Source: TK10-74A sp965263065 (GTDB taxonomy: Bacteria > Chloroflexota > Dehalococcoidia > Bin125). Taken from it: DNA of 64,000 nucleotides. Under the pieces are notes generated by a model. It saw only the letters and a list, made by a program, of their open reading frames with translations, had not been told where the DNA came from and ran no database searches. Shown piece by piece: positions 34,273-42,635 of the stretch; the stretch's first letter is position 1; every line of letters starts with the position of its first letter. Both the position numbers and the translations under genes were made by a program. The stretch spans positions 2,232,001 through 2,296,000 of the forward strand of contig CBDHGH010000003.1 of the NCBI GenBank assembly GCA_965263065.1, read 5' to 3'.

Positions 34273-34731
34273 CTACCCCACCTGCGCGATCCCCACCTGC
34301 GCGATCGCGTACGTGCCCCGGCCCTTCGCGACCAGCACATCGTGGTTGTTGCGCACCTCGACGTCGCCCACCGCCAGCGCGCGGCCCTTCTTCAGCACCT
34401 CGCACGTCGCGATCAGCTCCTCGCCGACGGCCGGGCGCAGGAACGACACGTTCAGCTCCGCCGTGCCTCGCGCCGCCTCGCCCCGCCGCATCATCGTCAT
34501 CGTCGCCGTCACCACCGCCATGTCGACCAGCGTCGCGATCACGCCGCCGTGCACCCCGCCCTGCGCGCCCCCCGCCGTCGCCGGCGTCACCCGCAGCCGC
34601 AGCACCGCCCGCCCCCGCTCGACCTCCGACACCCGCGCCCCGAACATCAGCAGGTCGGTGCCCTCGCCCGCGCCCGAGCCCAGCAGCGCCCGCAGCGGCA
34701 GCAGCCAATCCGGTTCCCGCGTCTTCGCCAT
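34273..34731 (-). CDS. PaaI-family thioesterase (hot-dog fold)
   Basis: A 152-residue acyl-CoA thioesterase-like protein. GGVHGGVIATLVDMAVVTATM is the family helix that carries the catalytic Asp, followed by RGTAELNVSFLRPAVGEELIATCEVLKKGR. The last 12 residues are a direct duplication (IAQVG twice) encoded by a 15-bp tandem repeat, a harmless terminal extension. Its substrate is unknown, but PaaI-type enzymes usually act on aromatic or short acyl-CoAs. Confidence 0.9.
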   Translation of the reverse strand: MAKTREPDWLLPLRALLGSGAGEGTDLLMFGARVSEVERGRAVLRLRVTPATAGGAQGGVHGGVIATLVDMAVVTATMTMMRRGEAARGTAELNVSFLRPAVGEELIATCEVLKKGRALAVGDVEVRNNHDVLVAKGRGTYAIAQVGIAQVG

Positions 34732-34840
34732 TGCACCCTCCGCGCATCACCGTGCCCCGCCTCGCTGCGCGAAGGATACCCGACCTCACCCCCGACGCCC
34801 GCTATCCGCGGCGGCGACGCCTCCGCTAATCTGACGCACC

Positions 34841-36769
34841 ATGACGATTGACCGCGCCATCGACCCGCTCCCACCCGACGACGAGCCCATCCGCCAGGCG
34901 CTGGAGGACGCGCATGTGCGCTCGCTGCTGCCGGCGCTGGCGCAGATCACGGGCGACCTGTCGCTGCTGCGCGACGACCTGAGGCCCGCGCCGGCCTCCA
35001 CGCTGGACCTGCAAGGCGAGCTGCCGGAGGCGGAGCGGGCGGCGGCGCGCGATCTGGCGCTGCGCACGCTGGTCGCGTGGCGCGACGCCGGGTCGGTGGT
35101 GGCGCCGCCGCCGTCGCCGGCCGGCCTGCGACGCATGATCGACTTCCTCATCGGCGAGCGCGTGAGCGACGACTACCTGCCGCTGCTGATCGAGGAGCTG
35201 GCCTTCGCGACCGAGGACGCGCGGGCGCCGCGTTGGCGCATGGAGGAGATCGACGCCCGGCGGTCGCTGCGCGTGGTCATCATCGGCGCGGGCATGTCGG
35301 GCATCATGGCGGCGCGACGGCTGAAGCAGGCGGGCATCCCCTGCACGGTCGTCGAGAAGAACGCCGACGTCGGCGGCACCTGGTTCGAGAACACCTACCC
35401 CGGGGCGCGGGTCGACACGCCGAACCACCTCTACAGCTACGCATGCGCCCAGAAGTCCGACTGGCCCTACCACTTCTCGACGCAGGACGTGCTGCTGAAG
35501 TACTTCCGCGACTGCGCCACCGAATTCGGCGTCCGCGACGACATCCGCTTCCACACCGAGGTGATCAGCGCCGCCTACGACGACGCGCAGGGCCTGTGGC
35601 GGGTGCACGTCCGGGGCCCGGATGGAGTCGAGGAGACGATCGAGGCGGAGGCCGTGATCAGCGCGGTGGGGCAGCTCAACCGCCCGAAGCTGCCAGACAT
35701 CCCGGGCCGGGGGGCGTTCGAGGGCCCGACGTTCCATTCGGCGCAGTGGGACCACGCGGTCGACTTCACGGGCAAGACGGTGGGCGTCATCGGCACGGGG
35801 GCGAGCGCGTCGCAGTTCATCCCGCACCTGGCGGACGAGGCCGGCGAGGTCCGCATCTTCCAGCGCACGCCCAACTGGTACGTGCCCGTGCCGCACTACC
35901 ACGATCGCCTGCCCGACGGCCTGCGCTGGCTCCTGCGGCACGTGCCGGCCTACGCGCAGTGGCACCGCTTCTGGCTGTTCTGGGCGACCTCCGACGGGTT
36001 CTTGCCGTTGACCGAGGTCGACGACGGCTGGCGGCCGGGGGACGTCGTGACGGGCGCGGGGAACCGGCGGCTGCGCGCCATACTGGCGGGGTCGATGCGG
36101 GAGCATCTCGCCGGCCGGCCCGACCTCATCGAGAAGACGCTGCCGCACTTCCCTCCGGCATCGAAGCGGATCGTGCTCGACAACGGCGCCTGGCCGAGCA
36201 CGCTGCGGCGGGAGCACGTGCGCCTGATCACGGAGCCCATCGCGCGGATCACGCCGCGGGGCGTCCTGACGGAGTCGGGCGAGGAACACGCGCTCGACGT
36301 GCTGGTCTACGGGACGGGGTTCCAGGCGTCGCATTTCCTGACGCCGATGCAGGTCGCCGGGCGCGACGGGGCCGACATGCACGCGCAGTGGGGCGGCGAC
36401 GCGCGGGCCTACATGGGCGTCACGATGCCGAACTTCCCCAACTTCTTCTTCCTCTACGGGCCGAACACGAACCTCGTGGTAAACGGCAGCACCATCTACT
36501 ACGCGGAGTGCGAGGTGCAGTACGTCCTGGAGTGCCTGCGATTCCTGCTGGAGAGCGGGCGGCGGGCGATCGACTGCCGCCGCGACGTGCACGACGCCTA
36601 CAACGCGCGCATCGACGCGGGCAACCTCAAGCGGGCCTGGGGCGTCTCGAACGTGCCCAGCTGGTACAAGAGCGCGTCGGGGCGGGTCGCGCAGAACTGG
36701 CCCTTCTCGCTGCTCGAGTTCTGGCAGCAGACGCAGCGCATGGACCCCGCCGACTACGTCGTGACGTAG
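34841..36769 (+). CDS. Flavin-dependent (Baeyer-Villiger-type) monooxygenase
   Basis: A 642-residue FAD/NADPH monooxygenase. The FAD Rossmann motif VVIIGAGMSGIMAARRL is near residues 145-160. FEGPTFHSAQWDH resembles the Baeyer-Villiger fingerprint FxGxxxHxxxWP, with WD in place of WP. The NADPH motif VGVIGTGASASQF follows. An N-terminal helical region of about 130 residues precedes the FAD domain, as in the longer BVMO group. Such enzymes insert oxygen into ketones to give esters or lactones. Its last 15 codons are partly repeated 626 bp downstream, at 37348-37395. Confidence 0.93.
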   Translation: MTIDRAIDPLPPDDEPIRQALEDAHVRSLLPALAQITGDLSLLRDDLRPAPASTLDLQGELPEAERAAARDLALRTLVAWRDAGSVVAPPPSPAGLRRMIDFLIGERVSDDYLPLLIEELAFATEDARAPRWRMEEIDARRSLRVVIIGAGMSGIMAARRLKQAGIPCTVVEKNADVGGTWFENTYPGARVDTPNHLYSYACAQKSDWPYHFSTQDVLLKYFRDCATEFGVRDDIRFHTEVISAAYDDAQGLWRVHVRGPDGVEETIEAEAVISAVGQLNRPKLPDIPGRGAFEGPTFHSAQWDHAVDFTGKTVGVIGTGASASQFIPHLADEAGEVRIFQRTPNWYVPVPHYHDRLPDGLRWLLRHVPAYAQWHRFWLFWATSDGFLPLTEVDDGWRPGDVVTGAGNRRLRAILAGSMREHLAGRPDLIEKTLPHFPPASKRIVLDNGAWPSTLRREHVRLITEPIARITPRGVLTESGEEHALDVLVYGTGFQASHFLTPMQVAGRDGADMHAQWGGDARAYMGVTMPNFPNFFFLYGPNTNLVVNGSTIYYAECEVQYVLECLRFLLESGRRAIDCRRDVHDAYNARIDAGNLKRAWGVSNVPSWYKSASGRVAQNWPFSLLEFWQQTQRMDPADYVVT

Positions 36770-36791
36770 GGCGGCGCTCGCCCGCCGCCGG

Positions 36792-37151
36792 TCAGTCGAT
36801 GACGGATGCCAGCAGGTCGGTGATCTCCTCCGCGTCGTCGAGGCCGGTGGAGACGCCCGTCTCGGGCATGTCGCCCTCGTAGAAGTTTTGGTGCAATGCG
36901 CTGGCCGAGCGGAAGAGATTCTGCACGCGTGGATTCGACAACTCCTCCGCCACGAGGCCCACGACGTGGTACAGGTCGCGGTGCGTGCTGTGCCGCCAGC
37001 CGCGCGTCTCGGCGACGGCTTTCACCATCTGCGCCGCGGCGCCCCATCCCTTCTCCGAGGCCTGCAGCAGGTCCCCCTCGGCGAGGTGGGCGCGGCCCTT
37101 GATCAGGAACTCGGCCGCAGTGTCCGTGTGGTAGTTCGCGCGGGTGGTCAT
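36792..37151 (-). CDS. PaREP1-family HEPN-domain protein, copy 1
   Basis: A 119-residue protein. KGRAHLAEGDLLQASEKGWGAAAQMVKAVAE is the PaREP1-type HEPN signature, and FRSASALHQNFYEGDM follows. PaREP1 proteins have a helical HEPN-like fold; the catalytic R-x4-6-H motif of RNase HEPNs is not obvious. The ATG at 37151 opens the conserved core. A near-identical copy is at 37418-37777. There is no nucleotidyltransferase partner nearby, so its role is uncertain. Confidence 0.82.
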   Translation of the reverse strand: MTTRANYHTDTAAEFLIKGRAHLAEGDLLQASEKGWGAAAQMVKAVAETRGWRHSTHRDLYHVVGLVAEELSNPRVQNLFRSASALHQNFYEGDMPETGVSTGLDDAEEITDLLASVID

Positions 37152-37177
37152 GGGCTGATCATACACGACACCGGTCG

Positions 37178-37205
37178 CCCTCTCCATTGCTGCAGATGGA
37201 GAGGG
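37178..37205. repeat. Dispersed palindrome, copy 4
   Basis: Arms CCCTCTCCAT (37178-37187) and ATGGAGAGGG (37196-37205) with an 8-nt loop, then TACCAGGGGGTGAGG. It is carried in the segmental duplication. Confidence 0.8.
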
Positions 37206-37417
37206 TACCAGGGGGTGAGGTCGGCCGGTGGCTTGACGCGCCGCACCTGCGCAGGCCAGAATCGTCACAGTATCTGCGCCAGCGTTCGCTTCAGGACGTT
37301 GGTCGAGCAATGTGGCCGGCGCTTCACCGAGGCGTCGGCCTTTTTCGTGGCAGCAGACGCAGCGCAGCGACCCCGCTGACTACGTCGTGACGTAGGGCGG
37401 CGCTCTCCCGCCGCCGG

Positions 37418-37777
37418 TCAGTCGATGACGGATGCCAGCAGGTCGGTGATCTCCTGCGCGTCGTCGAGGCCGGTGGAGACGCCCGTCTTGGGCATGTCGC
37501 CCTCGTAGAAGTTCTGGTGCAGGGCGCTGGCCGAGCGGAAGAGAATCTGCACGCGTGAGTCGGACAGTTCCTCCGCCACGAGCGCGACGGCGCGGTACAG
37601 GTCGCCGTGCGTGCTGTGCCGCCAGCCGCGCGTCTCGGCGACGGCCTTCACCATCTGCGCCGCGGCGCCCCATCCCTTCTCCGAGGCCTGCAGCAGGTCC
37701 CCCTCGGCGAGATGGGCGCGGCCCTTGATGAGGAAGTCGGCCGCAGTGTCGGTGTGATAGTTCGTGCGCGTGGTCAT
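37418..37777 (-). CDS. PaREP1-family HEPN-domain protein, copy 2
   Basis: A 119-residue duplicate of 36792-37151. The GDLLQASEKGWGAAAQMVKAVAE core is identical; about a dozen residues differ, mostly conservative (for example HGDLYRAVALVAEELSDSR in place of HRDLYHVVGLVAEELSNPR). The reading frame is intact, so both copies appear to be under selection or the duplication is recent. Confidence 0.82.
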   Translation of the reverse strand: MTTRTNYHTDTAADFLIKGRAHLAEGDLLQASEKGWGAAAQMVKAVAETRGWRHSTHGDLYRAVALVAEELSDSRVQILFRSASALHQNFYEGDMPKTGVSTGLDDAQEITDLLASVID

Positions 37778-37801
37778 GGGCCGATCATACACCACGCACC
37801 T

Positions 37802-37830
37802 CCCCCTCCATCGCTGCAGATGGGGAGGGG
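37802..37830. repeat. Dispersed palindrome, copy 5
   Basis: CCCCCTCCAT and ATGGGGAGGGG arms around a short loop, then CCAGGGGGTGAGGTCGGCCG. Part of the second duplication unit. Confidence 0.7.
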
Positions 37831-37893
37831 CCAGGGGGTGAGGTCGGCCGGGCGTGCAGCGCGCTGCCGCCCCACCCGCTACCCTCCCACCCC

Positions 37894-39126
37894 ATGCCCC
37901 GACGCCGCCGCACCGACCCCGACCGCGCCCCACCCCCCGACCCCACCCCCGACCCCCGCCTCATCACCGACCCCGCCAAGGCCCGCGCCCTCTACGACGA
38001 GATCCGCGAGGCCCGCATCTTCGCCCTCGACACCGAGTTCATCAGCGAGCACACCTACCGCCCCGAACTCGCCCTCGCCCAGGTCGCCACGCCCGGCCGC
38101 GTCGCCATCCTCGACCCCCTCGCCCTGCCCGGCCTCGACCCCCTCTGGGAGCTCGTCGCCGACCCCGATGTCGAGGTCGTCATGCACGCCGGCGAGCAGG
38201 AGTCGCGCTTCTGCTGGCTGGAGACCGGCGCGCTGCCCGCCCGCGTCTTCGACGTGCAGATCGCCGCCGGCCTGCTCGGCCATCGCTACCCCCTCGCCTA
38301 CCACAGCCTCGTCGGCGCCGTCCTGCGCCGCCGCGCCGAGCAGGGCCAGACCCGCAGCGACTGGATCCGCCGCCCCCTCAGCGACCGCCAGCTGGCCTAC
38401 GCCGCCGCCGACGTCGACCACCTGCTGCCCCTGCGCGATGTCCTGCACCCGCAGCTCGACGCCCGCGAGCGCCTCCCCTGGCTCGACGACGAGCTCGCCT
38501 ACCGCGACGACCAACTCATCGACGAGCTCACCCAGGACCGCTGGTGGCGCGTCGGCGGCGCGCAGAAGCTCGGCCCGCGCGACCTCGCCGCCGTCCGCGA
38601 GCTCTTCCACTGGCGCGAGGGCCTGGCCCAGAACCGCGACCTCCCCCGTCGCCGCATCCTGCGCGACGACCTCCTCATCGCCGCCGCCCAGGCCTCCCCC
38701 AGCGACCTCGACGACCTGCGCCGCGTCCGCGGCATGGAGCGCCTGCCCCATCGCGACCGCCCCGGCCTGCTCGACGCCCTGCACGTCGCCCGCAACCTGC
38801 CCCCCGAGGAACTGCCGCGCCGGCGCCGCACCGCCGCGAACGGCCCCACCCAGGCCCGCATGCTCGCCCTCACCCTGGAGGCCCTGCTGGAATCGATCTG
38901 CATCGAGCGCGAGGTCGCCCCCACCCTCGTCGGCGGCGCCGCCGACCTGCGCCGTCTGATCCACTGGCATCTCGCCGGGCGCAACGCCAAGCGGCCGCCC
39001 CGCCTGCTCACCGGCTGGCGCGCCGAGGTCTGCGGCGACCTCCTCGAGGACGCCCTGGCCGGCCGCGTCCGCATCCGCGTCGGCGACCCCGCCTCCGCCC
39101 ACCCCCTCGTCGTCGAGCCGGCGTGA
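37894..39126 (+). CDS. rnd: Ribonuclease D-like 3'-5' exoribonuclease
   Basis: A 410-residue enzyme of the DEDDy group with HRDC-like C-terminal regions. ExoI IFALDTEFISEHTY, ExoII VVMHAGEQESRF and ExoIII LAYAAADVDHLLPLRD are visible. ExoII has a Glu where the canonical D of RNase D stands, a variant also seen in some other phyla. Two C-terminal helical repeats follow. RNase D trims the 3' ends of tRNAs and small RNAs. The last 12 codons and flank are repeated as a direct repeat at 40004-40032. Confidence 0.92.
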   Translation: MPRRRRTDPDRAPPPDPTPDPRLITDPAKARALYDEIREARIFALDTEFISEHTYRPELALAQVATPGRVAILDPLALPGLDPLWELVADPDVEVVMHAGEQESRFCWLETGALPARVFDVQIAAGLLGHRYPLAYHSLVGAVLRRRAEQGQTRSDWIRRPLSDRQLAYAAADVDHLLPLRDVLHPQLDARERLPWLDDELAYRDDQLIDELTQDRWWRVGGAQKLGPRDLAAVRELFHWREGLAQNRDLPRRRILRDDLLIAAAQASPSDLDDLRRVRGMERLPHRDRPGLLDALHVARNLPPEELPRRRRTAANGPTQARMLALTLEALLESICIEREVAPTLVGGAADLRRLIHWHLAGRNAKRPPRLLTGWRAEVCGDLLEDALAGRVRIRVGDPASAHPLVVEPA

Positions 39127-39136
39127 GATGGCAACG
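39108..39136. repeat. Direct repeat A at the rnd 3' end
   Basis: A 29-bp stretch (CGTCGTCGAGCCGGCGTGAG then ATGGCAACG) spanning the rnd stop. An identical copy lies at 40004-40032, after the EEP gene. Confidence 0.9.
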
Positions 39137-39177
39137 CCGGACCGGCGAAGCGAACTCGGCGTTCGTGGGGGAGCCGA

Positions 39178-39960
39178 ATGGATAGTGCCATGTCACTGAG
39201 ATTGGTGAACTGGAACGTCGAATGGGCGACGGCCAGGCGGCCACGCGGACCCGAGATCCTGCGCCGGATCAATGCACAGACGCCCGACATCGTATGTCTC
39301 ACGGAAGCCGGAACCGGGTTGCTCGCGCAACAAGGGCACTCGATTCGCTCCCAGTCCGACTCCGGATACCGCATCAGGGAAGACCGGCGGAAGGTCATCC
39401 TCTGGTCTCGCGAACCGTGGCAGTCTGTCGATGACGTGGGAGCCGATTCGCTGCCGCCTGGGCGGTTCGTGTCTGGCATCACGCAGACATCCGTGGGCGC
39501 GGTGAGGGTCGTCGGAGTCTGTATTCCCTGGTTCGGATCGCGGACGGAAGCGAGACGCAAGTCCGAGCGCAAGCTGCGGTGGGAAGACCACGCGCAGTAT
39601 TTGGCCGGTCTGCGTGAGCTGCTGGCGCGGGATTCCGCGACGCGCCTGATCGTGGTGGGCGACTTCAATCAGATGATGGGGCCGGACAGCCGCGCACCCG
39701 AAACACTGCAACGGGCGCTGCGGGAGGTGTTCCCGCCGGGCATGAGCATCGCCACGGCTGCATTGACCTTCCAGGGACGCGGCAGCATCGACCACATCGC
39801 GGTCAGTGAGGATCTGGCGGCCGGGTCCATCGGCGCGATCAGCAACGTCCACGACGGGCGAAGACTGTCCGACCACTTCGGAGTCGCGGCGGAGATATTC
39901 GCGTCGCGGCCCCGCGAGGGTGGGAGTCTTCCCGGCAGGTCGTGTCAGGACGTCGTGTAG
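39178..39960 (+). CDS. Endonuclease/exonuclease/phosphatase (EEP)-family protein
   Basis: A 260-residue EEP-fold protein. LRLVNWNVEWA, DIVCLTEAGTG, LIVVGDFNQMMGPDS and SDHFGVAAEI are the conserved blocks for the metal site and catalytic His. Such enzymes cleave phosphodiesters in DNA, RNA or lipids, and no specificity can be read. It starts 51 bp after the rnd stop, and is flanked by 29-bp direct repeats derived from rnd, so it was probably inserted there. GC is lower (about 62 percent) than that of rnd. Confidence 0.88.
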   Translation: MDSAMSLRLVNWNVEWATARRPRGPEILRRINAQTPDIVCLTEAGTGLLAQQGHSIRSQSDSGYRIREDRRKVILWSREPWQSVDDVGADSLPPGRFVSGITQTSVGAVRVVGVCIPWFGSRTEARRKSERKLRWEDHAQYLAGLRELLARDSATRLIVVGDFNQMMGPDSRAPETLQRALREVFPPGMSIATAALTFQGRGSIDHIAVSEDLAAGSIGAISNVHDGRRLSDHFGVAAEIFASRPREGGSLPGRSCQDVV

Positions 39961-40003
39961 CAGCGAGTTGGCGGGAGGGTGTCTCCGCTGCGTTCACTGT
40001 GGA

Positions 40004-40032
40004 CGTCGTCGAGCCGGCGTGAGATGGCAACG
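40004..40032. repeat. Direct repeat B, copy of the rnd 3' end
   Basis: Perfect 29-bp match to 39108-39136, including the terminal codons and stop of rnd. It is not in a gene here. The 226-bp gap 39961-40186 holds nothing else I can identify. Confidence 0.9.
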
Positions 40033-40186
40033 GCGGGCACCGGTATCGGGTGCGAGAGTTCGTGCTCGATCTGCCCCTCCGGAAGCCCCTGCCTACGAGC
40101 CACATTCGGGGCGTGGCCAGGGAGGAGATGGGGCGCTATTTGAGCGAGAGTGCACCGGACCAGAGCATGTGCTGAGGGAGAATGCT

Positions 40187-40720
40187 GTGTCGAGCCGACA
40201 CGCCGGTCTCATCTTGATCTATGTGGCCGTTCTCGTGATCCTGGTCTCAGCCGTCGCATGCACCGACGAGACCCCGCCCGCTCCGAATCTGGAACCCCGC
40301 CCGCCGGCGGCCGACCCGGCGCCGGATGAACGCACCGGGACGCAGGGGGGCGCCAACGCTCTGCCCAAACCCACACAGGCACCCACTCAGCCACTTCGAG
40401 CCGGCGACGGGCAGCGCGAGTGGTGCGGCGGCGGCGGGATCGTGGCAATCGCGGAGCCTGTGATCGCACCTGGATTTGGCGCGGGCGATCCGGCGCCCAG
40501 CGAACTCATCGATGCAATTGAGGATACCTGGGTGACTGTCACGGACATCGGTGAGTTCGAGTTGGACGGCGACACGGTGCGGTTCCCCTATATCCGAGTG
40601 CTGTCCGTATCTGGCGAGGCGGGTGAGGCGCACTATGAACTCATGCGGGTGCAGCCGAGCGATGCCGCACCCGCTTGGCTGGTCGTCTACTGGGAGATCT
40701 TCATCTACTGCGGTGACTGA
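40187..40720 (+). CDS. Putative lipoprotein
   Basis: A 177-residue secreted lipoprotein. The signal LILIYVAVLVILVSAVAC has a lipobox ending at Cys24, followed by a Pro-rich linker (about 25-65). The mature domain has two cysteines near its ends (EWCGGGG and IYCGD) that may form a disulfide. GTG at 40187 with GAGGGAG 6 nt upstream. No family recognised. Confidence 0.7.
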   Translation: MSSRHAGLILIYVAVLVILVSAVACTDETPPAPNLEPRPPAADPAPDERTGTQGGANALPKPTQAPTQPLRAGDGQREWCGGGGIVAIAEPVIAPGFGAGDPAPSELIDAIEDTWVTVTDIGEFELDGDTVRFPYIRVLSVSGEAGEAHYELMRVQPSDAAPAWLVVYWEIFIYCGD

Positions 40721-40906
40721 CCGCTCGTGGGTTGAATGACCCCATCTGCGGCGTCGGGGATCGGCTCGCGCGCGCCCTCGGAGCTGTTGGGAGGGATGGC
40801 GAGGTGTTGATTTCACCGTGGACGGCGTGCTGTTCCTCCGACCTCCGACCTTTCGTCCTCGCTCCTGGCCCCGACCGCCGCCCGGCTCCTCCTCCCCTTC
40901 CGGTCC

Positions 40907-40947
40907 CCACCCTCCAGCGTCCAGATGGAGAGGGGGCCAGGGGGTGA
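40907..40947. repeat. Dispersed palindrome, copy 6 (diverged)
   Basis: CACCCTCCAG and GATGGAGAGGGGG with the usual CCAGGGGGTGAGG tail. The left arm has diverged. It lies next to the stop of the CoA transferase gene at 40953. Confidence 0.65.
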
Positions 40948-40952
40948 GGCCC

Positions 40953-42158
40953 CTACTCCGCCGGGTGGCCGACCGCGCCCGACCCGAACATCGCCCCGAT
41001 CTCCTCCCCCGAGTAGCCCAGCTCCGACAGCACCTCCGTCGTGTGCTCGTCCAAGTGCGGCGGACGGCTGCGCACCGACGCCGGCGTCTCGCTCAGCCCG
41101 ATCGGGAAGCCCACCATCGGCAGCGCGCCGTACTCCGCGCTCTCGAACGACGTCACGTAGTCGTTGGCCAGCGCCTGCGGGTGCGACGCCAAATCGGCGT
41201 ACGTATTCACCTTCGAGAACACCTGGTCCGTCGCTTCGAAGCGCGCCCGCAAGTCCGCCCACGACCACTCGCGGAAGCCATCGCGCATCGCCGCGTACAG
41301 CGCGTCGTGATGCTCGACCCGTCCCGGCGCCGACGTGAAGCGCGCGTCCTTCCCCAGGTCGTCCCAGCCCATCACCTCGCACAGCGCCGCGAAACGCGCA
41401 TCCGTCACCCAGGCCAGCACGAACGACTCATCGACCGCATCGAACACATGCCAGATGGCGCGCGCCAGCGCGTGCCCCTTGCCGCCCATCGGCAGCTCCC
41501 CCCGGTCGAGCAGGTAGTGGCTGAACTCCCACGCCTGCATGCCCAGCTGGCTGCCGAACAGCGACGTATCGACCCGCTGCCCGCGCCCCGTCCGCTCCCG
41601 GCCGTAGAGCGCGAACATGATGCCCAGCGCCAGGAACACCGCCCCCGCGTGGTCGGCCAGCGCCACCCCCGTCGGCAGCGGCCCCGTCTCCGGCGTGCCC
41701 GTGTGCGCCACCGACCCGCCCGCGCCCTGCGCGATGATGTCCACCGACGCCATCGTCGCGCGCGGACCCTTCGGCCCCCAGCCGCTCGCCGACGCGTAGA
41801 TCAGCCGCGGATGCTCGGCCGCCAGCGCCTCGTAGCCCAGCCCCAGCCGCTCCAGCGCCCCGCCGCGCAGGTTCTCCACCACGACGTCGGCCGTCGCGAC
41901 GAGCCGCTTCGCCGCCGCCATCCCCTCCGCCGTGCGCAGGTTGAAGCAGGCCACCCGCTTGTTGCGGTTGCAGGCGTAGAACTGCGACCCCACCTCGTAC
42001 GGCCCACCCACCACCACCGCCGCCCGCCGGTTGATATCCCCGTCGGGCGGCTCGACCTTGATGACCTCGGCCCCCATGTCGGCCAGCAGCATCGCCGCGT
42101 ACGGCCCATGGATGCCCACCGTGAACTCCACCACGCGGACGCCGTCCAGCGGTCCCAT
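40953..42158 (-). CDS. CaiB/BaiF-type (family III) CoA transferase
   Basis: A 401-residue enzyme. LDGVRVVEFTVGIHGPYAAMLLADMGAEVIKVEPPDGD is the family opening, followed by FNLRTAEG, ENLRGGALERLGLGYE (the catalytic-Asp region in many members is replaced by other residues here), SGWGPKGPRA, and TSLFGSQLGMQA. Family III transferases move CoA between carboxylic acids through an acyl-aspartyl intermediate. The substrate is unknown. Confidence 0.92.
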   Translation of the reverse strand: MGPLDGVRVVEFTVGIHGPYAAMLLADMGAEVIKVEPPDGDINRRAAVVVGGPYEVGSQFYACNRNKRVACFNLRTAEGMAAAKRLVATADVVVENLRGGALERLGLGYEALAAEHPRLIYASASGWGPKGPRATMASVDIIAQGAGGSVAHTGTPETGPLPTGVALADHAGAVFLALGIMFALYGRERTGRGQRVDTSLFGSQLGMQAWEFSHYLLDRGELPMGGKGHALARAIWHVFDAVDESFVLAWVTDARFAALCEVMGWDDLGKDARFTSAPGRVEHHDALYAAMRDGFREWSWADLRARFEATDQVFSKVNTYADLASHPQALANDYVTSFESAEYGALPMVGFPIGLSETPASVRSRPPHLDEHTTEVLSELGYSGEEIGAMFGSGAVGHPAE

Positions 42159-42260
42159 CGTCGCCTCCTTCGCGGGCGCCCTCGCGCCGCGCCGAGCATA
42201 CGGGACGCGGCGGCGTCGATCGCCACCGCCGGCCGGCGACGCCCGACGCGCTCCCCACCG

Positions 42261-42635
42261 TCATGGCTGATAGTCGAGGGCGATGACGACGCCGGCCACG
42301 ATCTCCTCGACCTGTTCGGCCTTGAGCGTGCCGAGCCGCGTGATGAACCGCTCGGTCGAAACGCTGCGCACCTGGAGGAAGTCGGCCGCAGAGTCGGCGT
42401 ACAGACCATTGCGCTCGCCCACCGCGATCCGCAGCTTGTTGATCCGGCCCTCGAACTCCGCCTGCCAACTGGTCAGCGGGACGATGATGCGAACCGGCGC
42501 CGCGTCGAACGCGGGAGAACCGATCACGACGACCGGCCGGTCGCGCTGCAGCTCGGCGCCGACCGCGCGCGGCAGCCGCACGAGCCACACCTCACCACGG
42601 GTGGGCGCCCCATCCGTCACGGCGCGCGCCGGCAT
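42261..42635 (-). CDS. MazF/PemK-family endoribonuclease toxin
   Basis: A 124-residue toxin. RGEVWLVRLP with the catalytic Arg, RPVVVIGSPA, VPLTSW and FLQVRSVSTERFITRLGTL are the MazF blocks. MazF toxins cleave mRNA or rRNA at short motifs. The ATG immediately follows the stop of the HTH-peptidase gene (TAGATG), so the two are co-translated. No canonical MazE-type antitoxin is present; the HTH-peptidase may fill that role. Confidence 0.88.
   Translation of the reverse strand: MPARAVTDGAPTRGEVWLVRLPRAVGAELQRDRPVVVIGSPAFDAAPVRIIVPLTSWQAEFEGRINKLRIAVGERNGLYADSAADFLQVRSVSTERFITRLGTLKAEQVEEIVAGVVIALDYQP

Larger units (their letters stand above)
36722..37235. repeat. Segmental duplication, unit 1
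   Basis: The block contains the last 48 bp of the monooxygenase gene, the HEPN gene 36792-37151 and palindrome copy 4. It is repeated at 37348-37850 (offset 626 bp) with scattered substitutions. Confidence 0.85.
37348..37850. repeat. Segmental duplication, unit 2
   Basis: Second copy of unit 36722-37235. It starts inside a copy of the monooxygenase 3' end (GGCAGCAGACGCAGCGCA) and includes the second HEPN gene and palindrome copy 5. The gene end here is not translated as part of any gene. Confidence 0.85.

Noticed and set aside
34826..36592. 588-codon minus-strand frame opposite the monooxygenase
   Set aside because: Shadow frame with an Arg/His/Val bias; the plus-strand gene has FAD and NADPH motifs.
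39108..40032. Insertion sequence or integrative element carrying the EEP gene
   Set aside because: No transposase, integrase or terminal inverted repeats are visible; only direct repeats support insertion, so no mobile element is claimed.
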